From Dehalococcoidia bacterium UBA4060 (GTDB taxonomy: Bacteria > Chloroflexota > Dehalococcoidia > GIF9 > UBA5629): a DNA stretch of 11,918 nucleotides. The notes under the pieces are model-generated. The model did no database searches. It was not told where the DNA came from and saw only the letters and a list, made by a program, of their open reading frames with translations. The first letter of the stretch is position 1; each line of letters opens with the position of its first letter. This document shows, one piece after another, positions 6,644 through 11,918 of the stretch. A program made the position numbers and the translations under genes. Location of the stretch: positions 1 to 11,918 of the forward strand of contig DFZI01000066.1 in the NCBI GenBank assembly GCA_002383665.1. The letters are read 5' to 3'.

Positions 6644-8415
6644 GAAACAGGGAACAGGCTGGTGCCAGCGAGGGTGGAGCGAAACAGGCCCTTCCTTCTT
6701 TAGGTCTGCCTCCGGTCATCACGGTTAAACAGCTTGCCGATCTGATGAGCGTGAGCGGCATTGATATCATCAAGCAGCTCATGCGTAATGGGATCATGGC
6801 CAATATTAACCAGGCTCTTGAATATGATGTGGCGGCTAAGATCGCTGCAGATTTCGGCTATACGGCGAAAAAGCTGCATGTCCCCATCCAGTCTAAACAA
6901 ACAGTAAGCACGAAGGATACCAGGCTGCGTCCCCGCCCCCCCGTAGTTACCATTATGGGCCATGTGGACCATGGCAAGACCAGCTTGCTGGACGCCATCA
7001 GGCAGACTAACGTAGCCGCCGGTGAAGCAGGCGCTATTACTCAGCATATCGGCGCCTATCAAGTAGAGATAGGCGGTCGTAAAATCACTTTCCTGGATAC
7101 ACCCGGACACGAGGCCTTCACAGCCATGAGGGCGCGTGGGGCACAGGCTACTGACATAGCCGTGCTCGTGGTCGCGGCCGATGACGGTGTCATGCCTCAG
7201 ACGGTCGAGGCGCTTAATCACGCCAGAGCTGCCGGTGTGAGCATTGTAGTTGCGCTGAATAAGATCGACAAACCCAATGCCACTCCCGACAGGGTCAAGC
7301 AACAGCTATCGGAGTTGGGTGTGTTGATAGAGGAATGGGGCGGAGATACGGTTTGTGTCCCTGTCTCAGCCAAGAAAAAGCAGGGCATCGACGACCTCCT
7401 GGAAAATATATTGCTGGTAGCCGACATGCTTGAGCTAAAGGCAGAATGGGACTGTCCTGCCACAGGAATTGTGCTTGAAGCCAAGCTCGATAAGAGCCGC
7501 GGCCCTGTTACTACACTGCTGGTACAAAAAGGGGTATTAAAACCCGGTGATAACATCGTCATCGGCACCATCTCGGGCAAGGTCAAGGCTATGTTTAATG
7601 ATTCCGGCAAGAATATCCGCAAGGCGGAACCGGCTACACCTGTGGAAATACTGGGCATGAACGGGGTACCGGCCGCTGGCGAGCTATTCCAGGTAGTCCC
7701 TAATGAAAAAGAGGCAAGATCACTGGTTGAAAAAAACCGTTCAACCATATCAGCCACAGCCCATGGCCTCAGCCTCTCATCAATCGCGGCCCAGACCGGC
7801 AGCGATGAGGTAAAAGACCTCAATATCATACTTAAAACCGATGTACAAGGTAGCATTGAGCCGATCAAGGATTCCCTTGAGCACCTCAGCAACGAGAAAA
7901 CCCGCGTCAAGGTCATACATACGGGCACAGGCAGCATTACCGAGAGCGACATCTTGCTGGCCATGGCTTCCAGAGCTATTGTCATTGGGTTCAACAGCAA
8001 ACCCGAGCCGGGCGCCATCAGATTGGCTGAACAGGAAAGCATAAGTATCAGGCAATATAATATTATCTACAAGCTGATCGAGGATGTGGAAAAGGCACTA
8101 AAAGGACTACTCGAGCCTGAATATGCCGAAGTAGTAGCAGGGCAGGCCGAGATCAAAGCCATCTTCGAAACCAGAAAAAAAGGCAAAATCGCTGGCGCCT
8201 TGATGAAGGAAGGGAAAGCCACCAGAGATGCCCAGGTGAAAGTGCTACGTACCGGCAAGGTAATTGCTGAATCACGCGTAGCAGGCTTGCGACGGTTTAA
8301 GGATGATGTAAAGGAGATTGCCAGCGGCATGGAGTTTGGCGTGAAGCTGGATAATTTCAGCGACTTCCAGGTCGGCGATGTCTTGCAATTTATCAGGCAG
8401 GAAAGGATAAACTAA
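6640..8415 (+). CDS. infB: Translation initiation factor IF-2
   Basis: A 591-aa translational GTPase that places initiator fMet-tRNA on the 30S subunit and promotes subunit joining. It has one IF2_N-type module (about 26-75, ITVKQLADLMS...), then a GTPase domain: G1 GHVDHGKT (107-114), G2 within GAITQHIGAY (131-140), G3 DTPGH (153-157), G4 NKID (207-210) and G5 SAK (243-245). C-terminal domains II-IV follow, including the conserved LKTDVQGSIEPI segment. The long charged N-terminal extension of the E. coli long form is absent, as in many short IF-2 proteins. AAGGA at 6626-6630 serves the ATG at 6640, which overlaps the ylxR stop by 4 nt. A C7 run lies at 6936-6942 just before the GTPase domain. 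rbfA follows after 58 nt with no terminator between. Confidence 0.98.
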   Translation: MRNREQAGASEGGAKQALPSLGLPPVITVKQLADLMSVSGIDIIKQLMRNGIMANINQALEYDVAAKIAADFGYTAKKLHVPIQSKQTVSTKDTRLRPRPPVVTIMGHVDHGKTSLLDAIRQTNVAAGEAGAITQHIGAYQVEIGGRKITFLDTPGHEAFTAMRARGAQATDIAVLVVAADDGVMPQTVEALNHARAAGVSIVVALNKIDKPNATPDRVKQQLSELGVLIEEWGGDTVCVPVSAKKKQGIDDLLENILLVADMLELKAEWDCPATGIVLEAKLDKSRGPVTTLLVQKGVLKPGDNIVIGTISGKVKAMFNDSGKNIRKAEPATPVEILGMNGVPAAGELFQVVPNEKEARSLVEKNRSTISATAHGLSLSSIAAQTGSDEVKDLNIILKTDVQGSIEPIKDSLEHLSNEKTRVKVIHTGTGSITESDILLAMASRAIVIGFNSKPEPGAIRLAEQESISIRQYNIIYKLIEDVEKALKGLLEPEYAEVVAGQAEIKAIFETRKKGKIAGALMKEGKATRDAQVKVLRTGKVIAESRVAGLRRFKDDVKEIASGMEFGVKLDNFSDFQVGDVLQFIRQERIN

Positions 8416-8473
8416 AAACTTCTACACCGGCCTTGCATAATTAAACACCCATATTTTTCTTGCGGAGAGTGCC

Positions 8474-8866
8474 ATGACACGACGCACAGAACGTTTAAAC
8501 CATCTTATCCAGGTTGAGATCAGTGATTTATTACGCAAGCATATCAATGATCCCCGCCTCAACGGGCTGATCAGCATTACCGGAGTAGATATATCCAAAG
8601 ACCTGAAAAATGCTACTATCCTGGTCAGCGCTCTGGGTGACAGCCATGACAGGGAGGAGATTATAAAAGGCTTTAATTCAGCCTCAGGATTCCTGCGCCG
8701 GGAGCTGGCACACAGGCTCAATATCAGGGTGACACCGGAGCTGAATTTCAAATTTGACGACTCGATCGAGAAGGGTGTTGAGCTTGTCACCATGATCGAA
8801 CAGGTGATGGAAGACGACAGGAAAGCAGAGAGAGATGTCCATAAACGGAATATTAAACATAAATAA
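8474..8866 (+). CDS. rbfA: Ribosome-binding factor A
   Basis: A 130-aa KH-fold protein that binds 30S precursors and helps mature the 5' end of 16S rRNA. It shows the N-terminal RTERLNHLIQVEISDLL helix (residues 4-20), the NDPRL turn, SITGVDISKDLKNATILVS and the late RVTPELNFKFDDSIEKG segment, all typical of RbfA. The charged C-terminus (EDDRKAERDVHKRNIKHK) is usual. GGAGAG at 8464-8469 is the ribosome site. Its last 32 nt overlap the start of truB in another frame, so translation of the two is probably coupled. Confidence 0.96.
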   Translation: MTRRTERLNHLIQVEISDLLRKHINDPRLNGLISITGVDISKDLKNATILVSALGDSHDREEIIKGFNSASGFLRRELAHRLNIRVTPELNFKFDDSIEKGVELVTMIEQVMEDDRKAERDVHKRNIKHK

Positions 8867-9728
8867 ACCGGTCGGCCCCACCTCTTTTCGCATAGTAGAA
8901 TCCGTTCGCCGACTGTGTGGCGAAAATCGTGTCGGACATGCCGGCACTCTTGACCCGGCCGCCTCAGGAGTGCTGCCCGTCTGCCTGGGACAGGCTGTGA
9001 GGTTAACCGAGTACATCCACAATTTTTCCAAGGAATATATCGCCGGGATCATGCTGGGAGCAACTACAGACACATTGGATGCTCAGGGCAGCCTCATTTC
9101 CCGCGGATATGCAGATGACATCACGGAAGACAGGGCACTGCAGGCAATCAAGGGATTTATCGGTGAGATCAGTCAGGTGCCCCCTGCCTATAGCGCCTCG
9201 AAGATAGGGGGTAAAAAAGCTTACAGGCTGGCCAGGAAAGGGGCACTCCCACCACTTGGGCCACGCCGTGTGACCATTTATGCCATTGATGTGCTATCTT
9301 TCAAGACTCCCTACCTTAAAGTCAGGGTGCACTGCTCTACCGGCACTTACATCCGAGCTTTGGCACGCGATCTTGGCATAGCACTGGGCTGCGGGGCCTA
9401 TCTTCAGGACCTGGTCCGCACTATCTACGGCCCCTACCGCCTGGAGGAGGCACTATCACCCGATGAATTGGCCGCGGCAGTCATGGCTGGCAACATAGAA
9501 AATGCTTTATATCCCATCGACCATCCCCTCCAATCCTGGCCAAAACAGACCCTTGACGAGCGTGATTCAGCCCATGTCCTGAGCGGCACGGCTATTTATA
9601 TTAGCTCCCCATCGGCCGATACCGGTCAGATGCTGCGCTGCTACGACAGCAGCGGTAAGTTTCTGGCGATTCTGAAATTCGCAGTGGAAAACGGCCTGTG
9701 GTGGCCTCAAAAAGTGTTCAACCTGTAA
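8835..9728 (+). CDS. truB: tRNA pseudouridine(55) synthase
   Basis: A 297-aa enzyme that isomerises U55 in the T-loop of tRNAs. The N-terminus NGILNINKPVGPTS (4-17) and catalytic loop GHAGTLDPAASGVLPV (34-49, Asp40) are intact, as are KEYIAGIMLGATTDTLDAQG (66-85, containing the active-site Tyr), PPAYSASKIGGKKAYRLAR (116-134) and STGTYIRALARDLG (168-181, conserved Arg174). Residues from about 235 form a small C-terminal PUA-like part. The start inside rbfA is supported by AGGAAAG (8819-8825) and by family N-terminal length. It is the last gene of the nusA cluster. No intrinsic terminator is visible in the 33 nt before the next promoter. Confidence 0.97.
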   Translation: MSINGILNINKPVGPTSFRIVESVRRLCGENRVGHAGTLDPAASGVLPVCLGQAVRLTEYIHNFSKEYIAGIMLGATTDTLDAQGSLISRGYADDITEDRALQAIKGFIGEISQVPPAYSASKIGGKKAYRLARKGALPPLGPRRVTIYAIDVLSFKTPYLKVRVHCSTGTYIRALARDLGIALGCGAYLQDLVRTIYGPYRLEEALSPDELAAAVMAGNIENALYPIDHPLQSWPKQTLDERDSAHVLSGTAIYISSPSADTGQMLRCYDSSGKFLAILKFAVENGLWWPQKVFNL

Positions 9729-9761
9729 AATAGGGCGATTTCCAATACATCCACATAAGGC

Positions 9762-9790
9762 TTGACATAGCTATTTATATTGGCTATATT
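9762..9790 (+). promoter_or_regulatory. Strong sigma-70-type promoter
   Basis: TTGACA (9762-9767, perfect consensus), a 17-nt spacer and TATATT (9785-9790, 5 of 6) stand 38 nt before the DUF5679 ATG. The -10 is embedded in inverted repeats, GCTA-TAT-TAGC (9783-9793) and the wider AGCTA...TAGCT (9769-9773 with 9790-9794), which could be an operator. Transcription would start near 9797. Confidence 0.75.
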
Positions 9791-9828
9791 AGCTTTAAGA
9801 GCTTTAAAACAGCTTCAGGAGGTGTGCG

Positions 9829-9972
9829 ATGGCACAGGCTTACTGCTTCAAAGATAGGAAGAAGGTGGAAATCAAGGACGCCCAGAAAGTTACCCTTAAG
9901 AACGGGAGGCCGGCGATCAAGGGGGTATGTCCCCTGTGTGGAACCAAGGTATACAGGATCGGTAAAAGCTGA
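9829..9972 (+). CDS. DUF5679-type small zinc-ribbon protein
   Basis: A 47-aa protein, MAQAYCFKDRKKVEIK at the start, then KNGRPAIKGVCPLCGTKVYRIG (residues 25-46). It matches my memory of the DUF5679 family, common in Chloroflexota, whose members have two Cys knuckles (YCxKC and CPxCG). Here the first knuckle reads C6-F-K-D9, so only Cys6, Cys34 and Cys37 remain. A four-Cys zinc site is therefore incomplete unless another residue or a second subunit helps. Function of the family is unknown to me. Expression signals are very strong for so small a gene: a near-consensus promoter at 9762-9790 and AGGAGGTG (9817-9824) ending 4 nt before the ATG. It converges on the PHP-domain gene, with stops 22 nt apart. 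The longer 103-aa reading in another frame over this locus shows no family features and is rejected. Confidence 0.85.
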   Translation: MAQAYCFKDRKKVEIKDAQKVTLKNGRPAIKGVCPLCGTKVYRIGKS

Positions 9973-9993
9973 AGGACTCTTATACGACTTAGA

Positions 9994-10037
9994 TTCAGGG
10001 GACGCTCTTGATCCTCTGAAGCATCTTCAGGGGATTA
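9994..10037 (+). other. Three-segment repeat forming alternative hairpins
   Basis: TTCAGGGGA occurs at 9994-10002 and again at 10026-10034. Between them TCCTCTGAA (10012-10020) is complementary to both. The middle segment can pair with the first (9 bp including one G-U) or, more stably, with the second: 10009-10021 with 10025-10037, 13 bp with two G-U pairs and a CAT loop. The G-U pairs exist only in plus-strand RNA, so the fold suits the 3' end of the DUF5679 transcript. No T-run follows directly, so it is not a canonical terminator. The segment overlaps the last codons of the minus-strand PHP gene. Confidence 0.4.
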
Positions 10038-10660
10038 TCTGTAAGTATTGTTTTGAATTTACGGGCGCTTATCCCGGCCTGTATAAGCGTATTCCTGGCC
10101 AGCTCTTCTGTCAGCAGATCATCCTCACTATGTGAATCGGTATCCAGCAGCATTAATGCCCCCACCTTCCCCGCCACTTTGGCCACGTGGGCATTGGTAA
10201 GACAGTGCCCGCGCCTGGTCGTAATCTCGATGAATATGCCATTCTCTGCTGCTATCGCCGCTGTTTCCGGCGTAATTAAACCCGGATGTGCAAGAATATC
10301 AACATAACGTGATTTCACCGCTGCCAGGTTTGTGCCCTCCTCCACTGGTTCCACCGTAGTCTCACCATGCACCACCACCAGCCACGCTCCCAACTCTTTA
10401 GCCCTGCGCGCAGCCTCATTGATCGCAGCAGGTGGCAGGTGAGTAAGCTCAACACCCGGTATAGCAAGGATATCCCAGCTTGAACGCGCCAGCCTGCAAT
10501 CCTCGCCTATTTCTTTTATCAGTCTTCGCAATGAACCAACTCCCACATGGTCGGTTATGCCCAGCGCAGAATAGCCTCTGACTTTCGCACGGCGGATCAA
10601 TTCAAGCGGAGAAAGAACACCATCACTGTGAAATGTATGTGAATGAAAATCGTAAAACAC
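9995..10660 (-). CDS. PHP-domain metal-dependent phosphoesterase
   Basis: A 221-aa single-domain PHP protein, similar to histidinol-phosphatase-like PHP proteins of archaea and Chloroflexota. Metal-ligand motifs are complete: HSHTFHSDG (6-14; His6, His8, Asp13), ITDH (35-38, His38), PGVE (68-71, Glu71), VVHGE (96-100, His98), ILAHPG (122-127, His125) and DTDSH (173-177). A segment HGETTVEPVEEGTN (98-111) is characteristic of this subgroup. Such proteins hydrolyse phosphomonoesters with a tri-metal centre, but the substrate here is unknown. The start is GTG at 10658-10660. An upstream in-frame TAA and the need to keep His6 make it the only sensible start. The only Shine-Dalgarno-like sequence, GAGG, is too far upstream to help. 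It is the only minus-strand gene in the window and is divergent from ino1 across 143 nt. No histidine genes are nearby. Confidence 0.88.
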   Translation of the reverse strand: MFYDFHSHTFHSDGVLSPLELIRRAKVRGYSALGITDHVGVGSLRRLIKEIGEDCRLARSSWDILAIPGVELTHLPPAAINEAARRAKELGAWLVVVHGETTVEPVEEGTNLAAVKSRYVDILAHPGLITPETAAIAAENGIFIEITTRRGHCLTNAHVAKVAGKVGALMLLDTDSHSEDDLLTEELARNTLIQAGISARKFKTILTDNPLKMLQRIKSVP

Positions 10661-10711
10661 GTAATAAATTTACATAAAAACCTCAAATAATACAAGGGGA
10701 TTTCAAGAATC

Positions 10712-10720
10712 TGTTATAAT
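10712..10720 (+). promoter_or_regulatory. Candidate ino1 promoter (extended -10)
   Basis: TGT followed by a perfect TATAAT (10715-10720) forms an extended -10, without a recognisable -35 at 16-18 nt. It predicts a start near 10727 and a leader of about 77 nt. The leader carries two copies of CTATCAG (10754-10760 and 10779-10785) and AAAGGAG (10787-10793) as the ino1 ribosome site. The 143-nt gap to the PHP gene also has to hold that gene's minus-strand promoter, for which I see no good match. Confidence 0.5.
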
Positions 10721-10803
10721 ATGACGTATTTTGAGTTAAAAAGTTTAATAGACCTATCAGGGCTTCAGGTAATTATCGCTATCAGTAAAGGAGTTATTCA
10801 GAA

Positions 10804-11910
10804 ATGGGAAAAGTCAACGTGGCGATCATAGGAGTGGGCAACTGCGCATCTTCATTCGTACAAGGTGTGCACTATTACAAGAAGGCCAAAGAGGATGAGT
10901 TCGTACCGGGGCTCATGCACGTCAATCTGGGCGGGTACCATGTTAAAGACATCAACTTTGTTGCCGCCATCGATATCGACAAGAACAAGGTCGGGAAGGA
11001 CCTGGCTGAGGCCATTTTCACGCCCCCCAATAATACATACAAGTTCTGCGATGTCCCTACCACTGGCGTCAAAGTAATACGCGGCATGACGCATGACGGT
11101 CTGGGTAAATACCTGAGCAAAGTCATTCAAAAAGCACCCGGCCCCACAGCCGATATTGTCAACATCCTCAAAGAGACCAAGGCCGACGTGGCAGTCAACT
11201 ACCTGCCGGTGGGCAGCGAGGAGGCCACCAAGTGGTACATCGAGCAACTCCTCAGTGCAGGTGTAGGACTGGTCAATTGCATCCCCGTCTTCATCGGCAG
11301 GGAACCTTACTGGCACCGCCGCTTTTTCGAGGCTGGCCTCCCTGTTCTCGGCGATGATATCAAATCCCAGGTCGGAGCTACAATCGTACACCGCGTGCTG
11401 ACCAAGCTTTTCCGGGACCGCGGTGTTAAGCTGGAGCGCACCTACCAGTTGAATTTCGGCGGAAACACCGATTTCTACAACATGCTCGAGCGTGAGCGTC
11501 TCGAATCCAAGAAGATCTCCAAGACCAATGCAGTTACATCGCAGCTCGACTACGAGATGAACCCTGACAACATCCATGTGGGCCCCAGCGACTACGTTCC
11601 CTGGCTGCTCGACCGCAAGTTTTGCCACATCAGGATGGAAGGGCGCACCTTCGGCGATGTGCCGCTTAACCTTGAATGCAAACTCGAGGTCTGGGATAGC
11701 CCTAACTCGGCGGGCGTGGTCATCGACGCTGTACGCTGCTTTAAAATAGCCAAAGACCGGGGCCTGGCAGGCGCCATCGTTGCACCCAGCTCATATTTCA
11801 TGAAATCACCTCCAATCCAGTATTCAGATGATGAAGCACGCAGGCGCCTCGAACAATTTATCAGTGGCAATGATCAGCAACGCCCGATCAGCTTGCCTGA
11901 ATCAGTATAA
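10804..11910 (+). CDS. ino1: Inositol-3-phosphate (myo-inositol-1-phosphate) synthase
   Basis: A 368-aa NAD-dependent enzyme that cyclises glucose-6-phosphate to inositol-1(3)-phosphate, of the shorter prokaryotic (actinobacterial/archaeal) type. Motifs: NAD-binding VAIIGVGNCASS (6-17), AAIDID (54-59), NYLPVGSEEATKWY (132-145), GDDIKSQVGATIVHR (183-197, conserved Lys187), LNFGGNTDFYNM (216-227) and DSPNSAGVVIDAVR (298-311). Length fits the prokaryotic form. AAAGGAG at 10787-10793 supports the ATG at 10804. The product could feed phosphatidylinositol-type lipids or an inositol-based compatible solute, and the window does not show which. The stop is followed at once by an ATG at 11911 where the window ends, hinting at a directly coupled next gene that cannot be identified. 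Confidence 0.95.
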   Translation: MGKVNVAIIGVGNCASSFVQGVHYYKKAKEDEFVPGLMHVNLGGYHVKDINFVAAIDIDKNKVGKDLAEAIFTPPNNTYKFCDVPTTGVKVIRGMTHDGLGKYLSKVIQKAPGPTADIVNILKETKADVAVNYLPVGSEEATKWYIEQLLSAGVGLVNCIPVFIGREPYWHRRFFEAGLPVLGDDIKSQVGATIVHRVLTKLFRDRGVKLERTYQLNFGGNTDFYNMLERERLESKKISKTNAVTSQLDYEMNPDNIHVGPSDYVPWLLDRKFCHIRMEGRTFGDVPLNLECKLEVWDSPNSAGVVIDAVRCFKIAKDRGLAGAIVAPSSYFMKSPPIQYSDDEARRRLEQFISGNDQQRPISLPESV

Positions 11911-11918
11911 ATGCAAAA

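Noticed and set aside
7218..8042. Long minus-strand open frame (274 codons) inside infB
   Set aside because: It lies wholly antisense to a fully conserved IF-2 gene, is Ser/Met/Leu-rich without any family motif, and is an expected shadow of the coding strand.
8416..8473. Internal promoter or terminator between infB and rbfA
   Set aside because: The 58-nt gap has no hairpin followed by T-run and no convincing -35/-10 pair. rbfA is best read as co-transcribed.
9824..10135. 103-codon plus-strand frame over the DUF5679 locus
   Set aside because: It uses a start badly placed against the Shine-Dalgarno site, shows no family features, and runs into the antisense of the PHP gene. The 47-aa frame at 9829 has the correct start spacing and a recognisable family.
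10727..10803. Riboswitch in the ino1 leader
   Set aside because: The leader is only about 77 nt, has no long stem or terminator, and matches no riboswitch consensus I know.
11911..11918. ATG immediately after the ino1 stop as start of a further gene
   Set aside because: Only 8 nt are present and no ribosome site is visible, so it cannot be called as a gene.

Overview
This window looks like an ordinary chromosomal segment of a bacterium of the Chloroflexota, most likely the Dehalococcoidia or a close relative. That placement is an inference. It rests on a tiny DUF5679-type zinc-ribbon gene, a bacterial myo-inositol-1-phosphate synthase, archaeal-looking GlmM and GlmU proteins, a geranylgeranyl-reductase-type flavoprotein beside uppS, and an AT-rich set of intergenic regions around moderate-GC genes. 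I see no mobile elements, CRISPR arrays, rRNA or tRNA genes.

Region 1 (1-4878) is a tightly packed plus-strand unit for the activated-sugar and polyprenol supply: glmM (phosphoglucosamine/phosphohexose mutase), glmU (sugar-1-phosphate nucleotidyltransferase with a left-handed beta-helix acetyltransferase domain), uppS (undecaprenyl diphosphate synthase) and a FAD-dependent GGR-family reductase. The first three genes overlap by 4 and 1 nt. GlmM and GlmU would give UDP-GlcNAc, UppS the polyprenyl carrier, and the reductase may saturate a prenyl chain. A near-perfect intrinsic terminator (4851-4878) closes the unit.

Region 2 (4915-9728) is the classic translation/transcription cluster nusA-ylxR-infB-rbfA-truB. 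All its genes overlap or lie close together. rimP, which usually precedes nusA, is not here. The terminator lies between the best nusA promoter candidate and the nusA start, so it could also act as an attenuator for nusA. The regions upstream of glmM and nusA share a bipartite sequence motif (CATACAT..ATG, then 7 nt, then TTGCATTT).

Region 3 (9762-11910) holds small separate units. A strong sigma-70-type promoter drives a 47-aa DUF5679 protein. It converges on a minus-strand PHP-domain phosphoesterase gene, which is divergent from ino1 (myo-inositol-1-phosphate synthase). The convergent junction contains a three-segment repeat that can form two mutually exclusive hairpins.

Nothing here amounts to a clear new defence or mobile system. 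The best leads are regulatory (the shared glmM/nusA upstream motif, the nusA leader terminator and the alternative hairpins) and metabolic (the UppS-reductase pairing and the archaeal-type amino-sugar enzymes).
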